Origin: Harmonia axyridis
Taxonomy: Eukaryota; Arthropoda; Insecta; Coleoptera; Coccinellidae
Reading direction: 5' to 3'
Length of the DNA: 64,000 nt
Assembly: GCF_914767665.1 (NCBI RefSeq)
Contig: NC_059502.1
Span: 46,536,753-46,600,752 of the forward strand
The notes below the pieces were generated by a model. It searched no databases. It was not told the DNA's origin and saw only the letters and a program-made list of their open reading frames with translations. Of this stretch, positions 42,653-54,267 are shown piece by piece. The position numbers and the translations under genes were made by a program. The number at the start of each line of letters is the position of its first letter. The first letter of the stretch is position 1.

Positions 42653-44281
42653 CTTAAATTAAAGTATCCCTATCAAATTGTCATTCGAATCTGAAATTTG
42701 ATTGTAAGGAATTCCGGAATAACCCTGTTTTTTAATTGACACCCGAGAATGAACCACAGTGACAAATTGAGATTATCAGAACTGGAAGGTTCAAATTCAA
42801 CTCTTTATTTTCATCACTCAAGCTTTTATGAGTAACAAGGGATAGATGCTTCACTTAGCCGACTGTATGGACAGTTCTGGTATCAAAGTTTTATAAATTG
42901 TAGGTCTAGATGTCCAACAAAAGGCTGAATGAAGTTACGAAATGAATGATACTGATAATCACCTAATAATGCTAGAATTGAATTAATATATAACGGCAAC
43001 AGTGGATACAGTCCCGAATCTTGTAACCTAGTATGAACACCAGATGATTAAGAACTTCTAGGTGAATGCATTGCTGGTGGAAGCTCGATATGCTCCAAGA
43101 TTTCATTCAATAAAAGGACCGGCTATTGTAACATCAGAACTGATGCTCCTTACTCTAATAATGTTTCAATTAATGCTATGAGATTTCATTTTAAATGAAA
43201 AACAAATACTAGACTGACTAATAGCTTCAGCAATGTCGGTTGAATCCTGTAACTATATGTATTATCAGTTCAGAGTTTTGTCAACAGAAGCTATTCAGCT
43301 GGATAATTCAGTGGACGATTTATTGAGTTCTTATCAAATATGATGGTGACGTCAGCGGTATAATAGCGTCGTTCTGTTGAAACCACAATTCTCGGAGCTG
43401 GTTTTCATTCAGAGTTGGATTTTTTTTCAATATAGTGTTATGAGTATATCTATATCTCCTGAATTTTGGACAAATACACTTATTCATCTGGCGAATTTTA
43501 TAATTTAATAATAATTTCATTGAAATTCTAAATGTTTATTTAGATTTCAGATGTTTTCAATGTTGCTTTGCAATAACTTTACTGGCGGATTGTCGCCACT
43601 ATGTTCAATTAAGCCACTATAGGAAAAATGGGAATAAACATCAATGAAAAATGAATCACATGATTCATATTGACCACCTAAGCACGTTGAGATAAAATCT
43701 TGCTTTCAATTCAGACTGATGATATTTCGATGTACACCGATCAGTTATAGCACAATCCCAAAAGATTATCTTGGCGATCGTCTTATTCTTCTACCACAAC
43801 AGACGATTAGAAATGATTTCCATCGATTTGTCTAAATGTCATTCCAAAATTCATACGTGGTCTGATGGTCGATCCGGATACAATGCATCTTCAATAATTG
43901 TTGCACCTGATATGTCAAGTCTGGCGTATTTCCTGTGTGTAAGCCTTCCATCCATTGATATTTAATACATTGCGGTATTGTCCAGTCACAAATGATGTAT
44001 AAATTACTCGTATCAGCCTAAGTGGTCCGAAAAGCTATATCTCTGTTTGATCTGTTTGATCATCGTATGATTGTTTCATGTTCGCCCCAACATTGTATGT
44101 ACTTCTCATTTTCATTGAATAATTCCAAAAGGGGTGCTTTGATTTAACTTTGAAATTTGAAATCACTATTCACAAACTTTGATTTTATGAAAATATACTA
44201 AAAACCAAAAAATATATAATTGTGTACAGTATATGGTCACTTCAAAATTGTATGAGTTTTTCTGAGGAAATTGATACTTAC
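42653..44281 (-). other. Intron of the CD36-like gene with a mariner scrap
   Basis: 1.6 kb between matching phase-0 junctions (GTAAGT at 44281 on the minus strand). Contains a short minus-strand transposase relic near 43320-43420. Otherwise non-coding. Confidence 0.6.
43320..43420 (-). pseudogene. Mariner-like transposase scrap
   Basis: Minus-strand text NENQLRELWFQQNDA matches the second catalytic region of mariner-like transposases (ELWFQQDGA at 31600 in this window), with the catalytic Asp shifted or mutated. Only about 30 residues remain. Confidence 0.5.
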
Positions 44282-44423
44282 ATTGAATGGCGCATTCAAG
44301 AGAGTTAACTCATCGTCTTCCCTCAATTCTCCTGAGGCTTGCTTATTGAAAACAAAGTTGGTCCAGTCGTAAAAAGATATGAATTCTTCTTCCACAGAAA
44401 TGTCTGTTTTCCAGTGAAATAAA
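44282..44423 (-). CDS. CD36-family receptor gene, internal exon (1st seen)
   Basis: A 142-bp exon after a cttcag acceptor. One base completes a codon, then 47 codons read LFHWKTDISVEEEFISFYDW, TNFVFNKQASGEL and REDDELTLLNAPFN. The SGxLxEDDExTLLN segment is the CD36 block that precedes the IFG region, so the order of the three exons is correct. The preceding exon must end in phase 2; none was convincingly found upstream, where the DNA is transposon-filled. Confidence 0.78.
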
Positions 44424-44529
44424 CTGAAGAATAGGGTAATGATTCAATAATACGTTTCGAAAATATTATTGTCTACAAGCATTGATGTTTGGAAAGTAAG
44501 TAACTTTTCTAAGTTCTTGCAGAAAAGAG

Positions 44530-44576
44530 TCATGCTATTCACTTTCCGCAAGCATACGCATGCGGGAAGTGAATAA
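44530..44576. repeat. Hairpin
   Basis: Inverted arms tattcactttccgca and tgcgggaagtgaata around a catacgca loop. No run of T or other signal identifies a function. Confidence 0.5.
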
Positions 44577-46584
44577 CAAGGGTTTTTTCCGCACACAAAT
44601 GTTAAAGAGTTGCATCAATCATGAAATTCAAACGTTTCTCTATATGCCGGCGCATATACAGGGTGAGTCTTTGACTTGTACATATATTTTAACCCAAGAT
44701 TCCTGAGGTCAAAAGAAACACTTTTTTATTTTACCATTTTGTCCGATTCGGCCCGGTTAAAAAGATACAGGCTGTTGAAAATCGTTAAAAAAATGTGATT
44801 TTCGGCTATATCTCGTAAATGGTTGTATCGAAGGAAATGATTTTTGAAATATAGCTTTTTTTTGATGTGATACATCTTCTCCGAACACCAGATTCCATAC
44901 ACATTCTTCTGTTTCTTTGTTATGAACATAACATACCATAAAAATACCAGAAATTCGAAGAAACCAACTCTTAATAGTAATTTGAACGTTCATTGAAGAA
45001 TATTTGGCTAATTTGAAAAATAAAAGTATTCTTCATATTTTCTCGTACAAAGCGCCGTTTTCGAATAACTCGATCTTAAAAAAAAAAATTATCTGTGAAA
45101 TTCAAAAAATTGGGTACTTTGCCTGAATGCAACTCTGTTCTACTGTGGAAAAAAAAACCACAGAAATGAATATTTACTATGAAGTCATGTCTCAGATTTA
45201 AGAATTGAAGTACTAGCCAACTTAGTTTGAAAATGAAGTTATTTGAATAAGCTCACCTCAACTCCTCGATTTGATTAAAAATCACTGAGCTTTGGCACAG
45301 CTCTGATAATAAGAAGATACTTCACTAAAATCAACATTCTTTTTGAAAAGTCCAGATTATTCATAAAACCCATGTTCAAAAAAGTTTTCACAAAATAGTC
45401 CCATTATAATGACAACAATCAATATCCCACTAAAGACTGCTGCTATCGAACAATGCTGTATTCTTCTTCGGCTCATTCAAACTCACATCGAAACATACCA
45501 CTAGGACTAGGTACATACTAGACAAATTTTCATGTGATTGAGATTGAATACTTTTATTCTTTTGCTATTCCATAAATTCATCCTAAGAGCTTATGATTGA
45601 CATACTCCCAAGAGGGCCATAATTGTTTTAATGTGAAAACAAATTAGGTGAGTTGAAAGAAACCAAATATTCTATTGTGGATATTTACATTGAATACTTC
45701 TCATTTATTTTCAATGCCAAAATCAAGATGAATTAAGTAGTAAAGTTGGCTATAATGTAGGTACACATTAACAACAAATTTGATTACAAGTGGAGTCTAA
45801 CATTTTCCATTGATTACAGAGCCAGAATATTTTACATATTTCCATATTTTCATACTGATGGTTTCAAAAATATTGATGCATTTCAATATTTTTATGAGAT
45901 AGTTGGAACAAATCAAATGCTTCATTTCATAACAAATATCTTATAACAATAACAGTGTAAACTGTAAATGAAAATTTTAGGTTACAACATAGATTATTCG
46001 AACCGAACTGCTGTGTTTATATTTGGCATCACTCGAAATTTGAAATTCAAACTTAAAACCACAGATTACTATAGTCTGTGTTAGATCTTTCATAGATGAA
46101 TATTATTTATTTGAGATTTTAAGGTTAATTCTTGCACGAAAAATAAACAACGATATCATATAAATGAAATATAATGAATGAATGGATATGAGTATCAGAG
46201 CTAATATGGGTGGTAGCGAGCTCAATTCGTTATAATTATCGAAAATGAAATAGAAATCAAGAGAAGAATATTTAATCTTTAGCGTCAACGAAATTGGAAT
46301 AACTCATTTATTTGATTATAAACACTACTTTGTTCAACAAATGGAATGTTAAACGTGAGTTTATGATGGTTTTTCTAATTTAGTAGCTTATTTCCAAGGT
46401 TCAAGAGGTATATCTTAGGGTACGGCCATGGTGAGCCGCTTCTCGCGTCTCGCTTTATCGCGGCTGATTAGACTAGCGCTCGGCGACTGGTGAACCTGCT
46501 AGATTGTAGCAGGTGGTGGTCATAGTGCACCGCTCGTCAAAACGTCTCGTTGTGTTTGCCGCTGCAGCATAATTCATTTTTCAT

Positions 46585-46860
46585 CATGAATTTATGCCGT
46601 GAGGATCTTTTGGCTATCTTAATAGCTAGTGATAATGTTTCTTTGTAACTAAAACATGGAAGGTCTACTGACGTTCATGAAATAAATAGATCACGCCAAA
46701 AAGTTGGTGAATATCATACCTTGTTTTCACAGCTGACGGCCCATCCAGAAAAATTTTTCGAATATTTCCGCATGCAAGAATTGACATTTAAGTATATTTT
46801 GAATCTAATAGAAAATCGTTTAAAAAAACAGTGGTGCAACTTTCATCTATTCAGCCATCT
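46585..46860 (+). pseudogene. Harbinger transposase N-terminal relic
   Basis: Starts MNLCREDLLAILIA; after stops it reads VGEYHTLFSQLTAHPEKFFE and YFRMQELTFKYILNLIENRL, the N-terminal region of Harbinger (HARBI1-like) transposases, where GEYHTLF and FFxYFRM are conserved. The DDE catalytic domain is absent. Confidence 0.72.
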
Positions 46861-47149
46861 ATTTTCGGAAATATTGGATCACCCTGTACGTGCACTTTTC
46901 TCGAATTCGTAACCACAAATAATTAATTCATAGAGAAAATTCATAAACCATTATTGGCACCGTCATACAGGGTGATCTATAAACATTGCCTTATGGGTGG
47001 AGTTTCATTGTTCGATAAACTTATCAGTAGAATTAAATTCAAATTTTGCAGTTCGCATTTCACTAGGGATTGAATCAACAATTCCTGTAATGTTGATGCA
47101 TGGGCTTAGAATAATCCAAGTTCGGTAATTCAAAAAAATTGCAAGTTTC

Positions 47150-47457
47150 TCAATGAAGGTCTGCAGTGTTTACAACAATCGTTTGATTGGCCCTCATATT
47201 TTTGAAAAATAGGTTGACAGGAGAAATTTATAAGAATTGCTCGAAACATACTTGGCCTGGTTTGTTAGAAAACATTGTGATGGTCTCCTCAGCACCACTC
47301 AAGTAAAGTGCGTGAATATTTGACAAACATTTTTGAAAACAAATGAATTGGTAGAGATGGACATGTAGCTTGGCCCCCTCGATCCCCTGATCGTTTTCTT
47401 TTGACCTCGGGAATCTTCGGTTCAAATATATGTACCTGCAAAGACTCACTCTGTATA
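47150..47457 (+). pseudogene. Mariner-like transposase scrap with element-T end
   Basis: Plus-strand frames with stops read NNRLIGPHIFE (family IGPHFFEG), then ELLETYLAWFVRKH and, after slips, a GHVAWPP-like segment, matching the core of Tc1/mariner transposases. It ends in an element-T terminus (actcactctgta), suggesting that this transposase type belongs to family T. Confidence 0.5.
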
Positions 47458-48708
47458 GTTGGGCTACTATATACATATTTCTGCTGACTGATGTCTGTCA
47501 GATTTTCAAACAATTTCATGATAACTGATTTCCATCCTTTGAAGAAAAAGTAGAGTTATTTTTGAAAATCTGATCAGAACAAGACAACTGCACTAATGTA
47601 GCAAAAGTATCCGAATCAATTTTCGCCGAAGAAAAACGAAAGTGCAGGACTGATTTTCTTCAATTTTTTTTTACGGAAATATCAGGAGCACAACTTCTCA
47701 TAAGTGCAGCACAATTTTTACACATATTTTCATAAGAAAAATCGAAATACAGATGTGCTGGGTTGAGATTTTTCTAATTTTTGAGTGTTCCTGTGAAACC
47801 AAAAAAATTTATGAAATGAGTGCTGGCCTAGCTTTTAATTGAATTTTGTAATATTCAGTACATGTAGTAAAAATTTATTTCATCCGTTGAATCCCAATAA
47901 CATGTTTTGGGAAATATTTTCAAAGTCGTATTTAACAAAAAAAAAATCAATTTAACAAAGTATCACAAACCTAGTACAGCTCAATTCATTACAAAAAAAA
48001 AATCGAAAATAACCCTTGTCTACTTCCATTATGGTCGCTCCAAGACCACGCAACACATCCTATCGATATTTATTCACTACTACGTCCAAATTCCTTTATG
48101 AAATCAATCGAGCGGGCTTACCGGCAAGCGAGAAAAGAATTAGTAATTCATTCCGGTAAAAGCGAGAAGAAGCTGGCTGAGCACTCGGAAGCGGGCGAGC
48201 AGGCGCACTATGTCCATACCAGATCATTTCTTCGTATGTTTATCACCCGCTAGCAAGTCGCGATAAAGCGAGACGCGAGAAGCGGCTCACCATGGCCGTA
48301 CCCTTATGCTTGAGAAAACTTCAGTGTTCCGGTTTTCAGGGGTGAATTAGCTCATTTTGAAAATTTAAAATGGCTATATCTTTTTAACATGGCCGAATCG
48401 GAAAAAATGGTAAATGAAAAAAGTGTTTCTTTTGACCTCAAGAACCTTCGGTTAAAATATATGTACAAGTCAAAGACTCACCCTGTATAGAATATATATA
48501 TTGTGTATAATTTCTTGAAACGTCAGTCGGTATCAAGACGAAAGTTCCCCGTGAAAGTGTTTCATTAATATAAATAAGTATAAGTTCAAGAATGAGTATA
48601 AGTATAAGAGAAAATAAGGAATCAAAAAAAAATTCCCAGCGGTAGAGGGAAAATTGAAATCTCTTGGTTGCTGAAAATATATCCACTATAAGGAAGCTAT
48701 TAGGCCAA

Positions 48709-49095
48709 TTGAAAAGTCCCTGGTCTGATGCACAAATAGCCGTGCTAGTATTAAATCCATATGATTTTTAGTTAGTACCAACCTCCAAACGATACGTGTC
48801 GAAATTTGACAGCAGTCCGTTCCTAAGTTTGTGAGATATTACAATGTCAGTGTAAGTACTTTTTTCATTTGAAGAAAGATTTGCACGTGTACATCATATC
48901 ATTCATGAATACTTGTACGTAAGAAAGCTGTGTGCAAAATGGGTGGCGCGCGAGCTCACAAACAATCAAAAGCAACGTGTTAATGATTCTGAGCAGTATT
49001 TGAAGTTATTTATGCTTGAAACATTAACATATTTCTACAATCGCTTGTCATGGCGAAATGAGTGTGTACCGAAAATACATCAAATTCCAAAATAA
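48709..49095 (+). mobile_element. Mariner 5' end and partial transposase
   Basis: Starts ttaggccaattgaaaagtcc, close to irritans-type mariner ends, with an untranslated leader. The frame from 48913 reads MYVRKLCAKWVARELTNNQK and QRVNDSEQYLKLF, the mariner linker region (RKLCARWVPRxLTxxQKxxRV). It runs into FYNRLSWRNECVP and ends before the catalytic domain; the N-terminal part is also deleted. A TA precedes at 48707-48708. Confidence 0.7.
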
Positions 49096-49096
49096 T

Positions 49097-49142
49097 CTCG
49101 AGATCTCGAGTAAGGGAACAAGGTCTTTACCCTGTTCCCTTA
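49097..49142. repeat. Two adjacent palindromes
   Basis: ctcgagatctcgag is a perfect 14-base palindrome. Next to it, taagggaacaagg and ccctgttccctta form a hairpin with a short loop. Function unknown. Confidence 0.55.
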
Positions 49143-49329
49143 CATCCTTATACAGTGCGGTGCTGTGTGGAAGCAGAGAACAGGTTTTATTGGTAAGACT
49201 ATTATAACATCATATTATTAGTTCAAATAGAAAAAATGCATTTCAATCCTTTGATTGAAATGGAACAAAATGGGACTCATACAATGCAAACTGTCCTCCT
49301 AATGAACTGTAATCTCAATATATTTAAAA
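49143..49329. other. Unassigned
   Basis: No gene or repeat recognised between the hairpin and the BEL-3 LTR. Confidence 0.35.
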
Positions 49330-49528
49330 TGTCCGTGAATGAAACCAAATCCGTTATATTAAACACCGAAAACTTTATTCTACCAAACTTCAGCTTTTCT
49401 TTTCGATAACAATACATCTCATTAATAAATCTAACAAAACATACGTCTCGATATTCCTAGAATACGCGACGTTGCCAAAACTAAACATCATAATAACTTA
49501 AAAAGGGCTAAAACATACCCCCCGCCCA
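49330..49528 (-). repeat. BEL-3 3' LTR and polypurine tract
   Basis: On the minus strand a G-rich tract (tctgggcggggggta, plus-strand 49516-49530) is followed by TGTTTTAGCCC. The LTR has an AATAAAG and a probable end at cacggaca. About 186 bp; only one copy is in the window, so the far end is inferred. Confidence 0.6.
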
Positions 49529-49674
49529 GAAAAGTCAATTTCAGTCACTTTGAAATCAAATAACTTTTATAAATGGACTTGTCAAAATCATCCTCTGTTA
49601 GAAAAAAATCTCAACAAAAAGAAACAAAAATTAACCTACAAAAAAAAAAAATAGTGGTCAACTCTTCTGACTAC

Positions 49675-50660
49675 TGGGTCGGTAAAGGACATACCTTTAC
49701 TACAGGTCATTTACTCGTTTTCAGCGTTACATCTTTTCCGCTGTGACTATCGAAAATGGCCAATGCAGTGGTGGCGAATTTTCACACTTTAATATGATAA
49801 CCGTGCCAACATCAATATTTGAGTATTTCAAATGCCATTTCTCCCGAGTTTGTAAGGTCGTTAGATACTCTAATTTCCAATGCTTCCAGATTTCCTCAAC
49901 CATCCAGTCAATCTGTTGAAAATGATCAAGCCTATTCAACTTGATATCAGACAAATCATGCGATGGAAGATATTTTAATGGTGATAATGTTGAAAATGTA
50001 AAGGTGTTAATGCTTTCCACAAAGTTAGTGCCACTATCTGAACACAGAACGTTACAAGTACCCCTTCGAGATAAAAAATGATCTGTAGATAAGGAACTGA
50101 CGAGTTCCAAATTAACTGCTTTTACGCTCATACATATAAACAAACAAACATGTCCCTTATATACTTGAGTTTTTCTATTTTTTCCGAGTGATATTTCGAA
50201 CGCTCCAAAGTAATCTACCCCCGTTTGAGAAAACACTTTAGTTGGATTCACTCTTGAAGCAGACAAATTTGCCATTAGAGGATAGTCATTTCTAGGCTTC
50301 ACCCTAAAACAACGATTCCAGGCATGTATCTGCTGTCGTAACATTACGACCACCCACTACCCAATATTTTTGTCTCAACAACGCTTCCAAAAGAAATGAA
50401 CCAGTATTGAGATTTATTTTATGATAGTAATTAATTAATTTTATTGTAGAAGGATCTTTGCCTGGAAGTAGAATAGGGTGTTGGCTAGTTAACTTGAGCG
50501 AAGAATTTTCTTATCGCCCCCCCACCCTGAGAATTCCATCTTGGATGAAGGGAGTCAATTTGCGTAATTTTCCATAGATCTCTTTTTCTGAATTCAATAA
50601 CCTTATTTCCGATCAGAGCTTTATTCTGAACAATTTTCATCAATATGATCTCCGCTTTTT
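49675..50660 (-). pseudogene. BEL-3 integrase
   Basis: The main frame (49727-50353) reads QQIHAWNRCFRVKPRNDYP (end of the zinc-binding domain), then TGVDYFGAF (first catalytic Asp), LFICMSVKAVNLELV and VLCSDSGTNFV (second Asp). An internal deletion removes the catalytic Glu block; the text resumes at KYLPSHDLSDIKLNRLDHFQ and the C-terminal CENSPPLHWPFS. A frameshift precedes the last strand. Upstream frames to about 50660 carry the start of the domain in pieces. Confidence 0.82.
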
Positions 50661-51838
50661 TCAAATCATCTGCTTCCTCTTGGGAAGCTTCTTCAAAAAC
50701 CTAAGTACCGAAACCGTAATCCGCAAAATAGAAATCCACGACGAAACTCTCGAAAACATTGTATAAAACGGTTCCTTCACTACATTTTGAATAGATAAAT
50801 ACCACCCAGTTTGCTCTATTTTTTCTTCAGAATCTCTTAGTCTCCCTAGTGATAGGCCACTCTCTGTCTGAAGATTGTAACCAAATTGGACCGGACATCC
50901 ACAAAAGATTATCAATTAATTGTGACGAGATTTGTTACTCCGGAGATGTGAAACCATTGTGCTTTTGGACTATTTCCTTTTATCTGGCATACCCGATTCG
51001 CCTCATATATGTCTTTCAGAAATACAGTATTCAACCATTGAATAACCGTCGAAGAATCTGAAAAGGCTATTATTTTCGAGATGATAATTCGTTTTTCAAA
51101 CTCTTCTGTAACACGTTTTACTAATTGGGATAAAATTACAGCCGCAACTTATTCCAATCAAGGAATTGTAATTAATTTAGTCGGGGATACTTTAAATTTT
51201 GAACATAATAAATTAACAACGATTTTACCATCATTCCCGATTGTTCTCACGTATACAACTGCACCGTATCCATCTTTACTCACATCTGCAAAAGCAATCA
51301 ACATAATAGGAGTTGTTGTCACAACACCAGAATGTCGTGCAAAATGAAAATGCTCAAATATCGGTAATTCTTTTCTCAATATTGACCAACTTTTCGATAT
51401 ATCCTCCGTTACATCCTCATCCCAACCCAAAGTCCGTTTCCACAATTGCTTTATTAAAAGTTTTAAGTGTAATATAAAATATGAATGGTGCAGCAGTCCC
51501 AATGGATCATACCACCGAGCCACAGTGGACAATATTATACGCTTCGTACATTTTGATTCTGGAACTTGAAAGAAAAATCTTAAATAATCAGTCTCCGGGT
51601 TCCAGTACATATCCAAAATTTTTGTGTCTGTTCTAAATGTTACCGGATTTACAAGTTGTTGATCGGTAGCAATTAACTTCAATAGATCGAGAGAGTTAGA
51701 AGACCACTTAACTAACTCGAATTTTCGTTCTGCGAATAATGACACTGATTGTGAATACAAATCTGTCTAAACTATTTTCGTTGCTGAAGGATAACTACAT
51801 CCATTTTCTTTTATCAATTGCTCTATAGTATATATTCG
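50661..51838 (-). pseudogene. BEL-3 RT tail and RNase H
   Basis: The frame 51158-51760 reads LFAERKFELVKWSSNSLDLL, TKILDMYWNPETDYLRFFF, ILSTVARWYDPLGLL and IAFADVSKDGYGAVV (RNase H start, catalytic Asp). Just before it, in the same direction, LIKENGCSYPSATKIV runs into TDLYSQSVSLF with no YVDD box between, so that box and its surroundings are deleted. The RNase H remainder, down to 50661, is split by several slips. Confidence 0.82.
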
Positions 51839-52155
51839 AACGAGTAACAAATGATAGGGTACTCGAAAGAATGGATAAAGAACAGGAGCTTTTAACAACA
51901 GTAAAGCGAAGAAAAGCAGCTTATTTCGGCCATATTTTTAGGAACAGCAAGTACAGTTTTCTGCAACTAATCGTTGAGGGAAAGATCGAAGGACGAAGAG
52001 GCGTCGGGCGTAAAAGATTCTCTTGGCTGCGAAATCTACGCCAGTGGTTTGATATAAGAGAGGCCAGTACGATCATCCATTTGGCACGAGACAGAGAGAA
52101 ATTCCAGTTGATGGTCGCCAACCTCCGTTGAGGAGACGGCACTTAAAGAAGAAGA
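51839..52155 (+). mobile_element. RTE-type LINE 3' fragment
   Basis: The plus-strand frame 51871-52131 encodes the extreme C-terminus of an RTE/craniofacial-like reverse transcriptase: VKRRKAAYFGHIFRNSKY, IEGRRGVGRKRFSWLRNLR and DREKFQLMVANLR before the stop, the usual RTE ending. Flanks tatattcg at 51831-51838 and 52156-52163 are an exact 8-bp target duplication. Only about 317 bp are kept, typical 5' truncation, and it lies antisense within BEL-3 pol. Confidence 0.85.
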
Positions 52156-52163
52156 TATATTCG

Positions 52164-52684
52164 TCGAATATCCGCTGTGCTATTCGACACAACCTAAAAT
52201 TCAGCAATAAAGAAAATAGATCGGTTTGTAGTTTTGGACCACTATGTGAAATTTCGTTCAACGAAACATCATTATCGGATGATGTACTAGCATCTAAAAC
52301 CACACGAATTAGCGTACTCGAACTACCTTGTTTAACAATAGCATGATGTGGAATGTAATACGCAGGTTCTGAATCATTTAAATATTTATCCTCAACCCAA
52401 TGCATATAACCTAACTGAATTGCTTCCTTCATTATCGCATTATAACTCAAACGAAACTCGGGAAATTTCGACAAACTTCTTTTTAATGAATAGAGCAGAA
52501 TCAATGCCGTTGTTTTAGAATTACCCAAAGCGTTCGGAGAATTCTTAAAGGAAAGCGCTACCGTGAAACGTCCCTCATAATCTCTACTGAAAGATGTAGA
52601 AAACAAATTTTCGCATATTTCTTCTGCTGGGTCCGGCAAAATATTCTTTGGAACTTGTTCCATCTCCCAAAATTTATAAATCAA
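52164..52684 (-). pseudogene. BEL-3 pre-RT and RT fingers
   Basis: Reads MIYKFWEMEQVPKNILPDPA, then SFSRDYEGRFTVALSF, YYIPHHAIVKQGSS, LIRVVLDAST, SLNEISHSGPKLQTDLFSLL and LNFRLCRIA. It then departs from the family, so the first catalytic Asp is lost. The order is the same as in BEL-1 and BEL-2. Confidence 0.85.
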
Positions 52685-52729
52685 GTCATTTAACCTGCAC
52701 TCCTTTCTTAAACTAAAGAATACACCAAA

Positions 52730-53221
52730 CTACCTCTTTGACTCTAACTTATGAACTTTTTCCATATGCATATGACCAAATACCGTTTGAACCGCCACTG
52801 GAGACCCCGATGCTGATGGTACCGAATTACCCACAATAATCACGAAAAGATCCGCCCCAATAATGCCATCAACTTCAGCCGGTTCGTCAAATTGTTCATC
52901 TTCCAATTGGATATTTCCAAAATTCTTCAAAACACCGCGATTAATTTTGGCTATTGGAAGTTTATCCGTAATTTTATCTACTAAAAATGCCTCAATCGAA
53001 TATTTCTTATTAAAATCATACCTAGACGAAACAATAATACTTGTAAAACCTTTAATTGAGTTTGAATTACATCCAACCCCATGAATTGACGTTGAACATT
53101 GTGAAAACTTCAATCCTAATTTCTTACAACATCTATAAGTAACTAAGTTAACCTGACTGCCACTATCTACTAAAAACCTAGCTGTTTTCAAACCACCCGA
53201 ACCGATTAAAACATTTACCAC
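52730..53221 (-). pseudogene. BEL-3 aspartic protease
   Basis: A 163-residue frame with ARFLVDSGSQVNLVT (active-site DSG), the flap-region GVGCNSNSIKG and DGIIGADLFVIIV (second conserved Ile-Gly strand). The frame is intact over the protease. It ends with the linker to RT. Upstream, stops near 53222-53260 separate it from the zinc knuckles. Confidence 0.85.
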
Positions 53222-53349
53222 AACCGTCGACTATAAAACAGTATGAGTATCTCGATCGCCCAAAGCAGTAGCATAAAATTGTTATTTGTTGAAACCAACG
53301 TATTTTATTCGAATCCGATGATGAATTTGGATATTTTTCTAGTTCACCC

Positions 53350-53500
53350 TGTATACGTCCCATATGTAGTAGGAAGTGGTGTTTTCTGGAACACTCTGAG
53401 CATAATTTGTTTGAAGGACAATCTCTTACCCCGTGATTTGACGATAAGCAATTGTAGCACCAGTGGTTATCCCGTACTGTAGCATATCGTTTAGATGGCG
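53350..53500 (-). pseudogene. BEL-3 nucleocapsid zinc knuckle
   Basis: Minus-strand translation reads CYNCLSSNHGVRDC (a CX2CX4HX4C knuckle), then CSECSRKHHFLLH, matching the BEL-2 pattern CxxCxxxHHTLLH. Nucleocapsid function is RNA packaging. Confidence 0.75.
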
Positions 53501-53633
53501 ACAGTTGTTTAAATTTATCACATCAACTCAACGAATGATTTTTCCGATTACAAAAAATACATATATTCGACCGATCGATCTGGGCAAATGAATGTACATT
53601 TGTTAAATAAAGTCGGTTTATTATTATTATAAT

Positions 53634-54266
53634 CTATTCCTTCGCAAGAATTATTTCGATGTACAAAAAAGGATTTCGAATTACGAGTTTTATAGCTATC
53701 ACCTTCGATTGTTCCTTAACCACCTTAATCATACTTTCATAGGTAGGTATTCCATTACCCCTAATAGTCATTTCAAACGATCTCATCATATAAGTATCAA
53801 GCTGAGAAGGGGCCTGATGCATTAAAATGAAGTCCGACATATCATCTGATTTGAGCTTTTTCAAAGCCTGTACCGCACAATCAAATTTTTCCAAAATAGA
53901 TTGAGACCCCTAGAGAACTCACCCTGTATCGATTTGTACTCCAAAATTTGGCATAGATAATTGCAGGAGCGCACTTATCCTGATATTTTTCCACAAGCGA
54001 ATTCCAGATGATTTCATAATTTTCTCTAGTAGGAGCTAATGAAGAACAAATAGTCAACGCAGATCCTTTCAAACGACCTACTAAATAATTCACTTTATCA
54101 GTATCCGTAAGTAATTTATTTTCATATATCAAACTCTTGAATATTGAATAAAAGGTTTCCTATTCTCTAAAATTGCTCGAAAATTCCGGCAATTCAATCT
54201 TCGGTAGTGTAGAAAGATTACGTATCAATCCAGAACTTCCCCGAAGATCAACATTAATCGAAGAAT
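53634..54266 (-). pseudogene. BEL-3 gag capsid region
   Basis: Minus-strand pieces read LPKIELPEFSSNF, then FKSLIYENKLLTDTDKVNYL, VGRLKGSALTIC and YEIIWNSLVEKYQDK, then in another frame LKKLKSDDMSDFILMH and TYESMIKVVKEQ. This is the BEL capsid order (LPxIxLPxF, DKVxYL, Y-x-IW-x-L-x-xKYQ). A TAG near 54165 and a slip near 53890 break it. Confidence 0.82.
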
Positions 54267-54267
54267 A

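Larger units (their letters stand above)
46418..48303 (+). mobile_element. PIF/Harbinger element with TTA duplication
   Basis: TIRs gggtacggccatggtgag continue on both sides as ccgcttctcgcgtctcgc. TTA at 46415-46417 and 48304-48306 is the 3-bp target duplication typical of PIF/Harbinger. A transposase N-terminal fragment lies inside. A foreign transposase relic and an element-T end fragment (about 46966-47457) are inserted in it. Confidence 0.85.
44659..48485. mobile_element. CAGGGTG-ended element T with nested PIF/Harbinger
   Basis: Ends cagggtgagtctttgac at both sides, flanked by TA at 44657-44658 and 48486-48487. Inverted ends extend about 125 bp (tacatatattttaacc, gaggtcaaaagaaacac, then the gccgaatcgg region). 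A further end of the same family occurs inverted at about 47390-47457. The private interior (44790-46417) shows no recognisable gene, so this copy is non-autonomous. The PIF/Harbinger element lies near its right end. Confidence 0.8.

Noticed and set aside
45240..45300. Possible upstream CD36 exon on the minus strand (SSVIFNQIEELR before a gtgagc donor, phase 2).
   Set aside because: Phase would fit the exon at 44423, but it lies within inverted-repeat element T, lacks the GPYVF-type motif expected there, and has stops just upstream.
53343..53354. caccctgta words inside BEL-3 gag (also near 53923) as footprints of CAGGGTG elements.
   Set aside because: Single nine-base matches with no inverted partner or duplication nearby.
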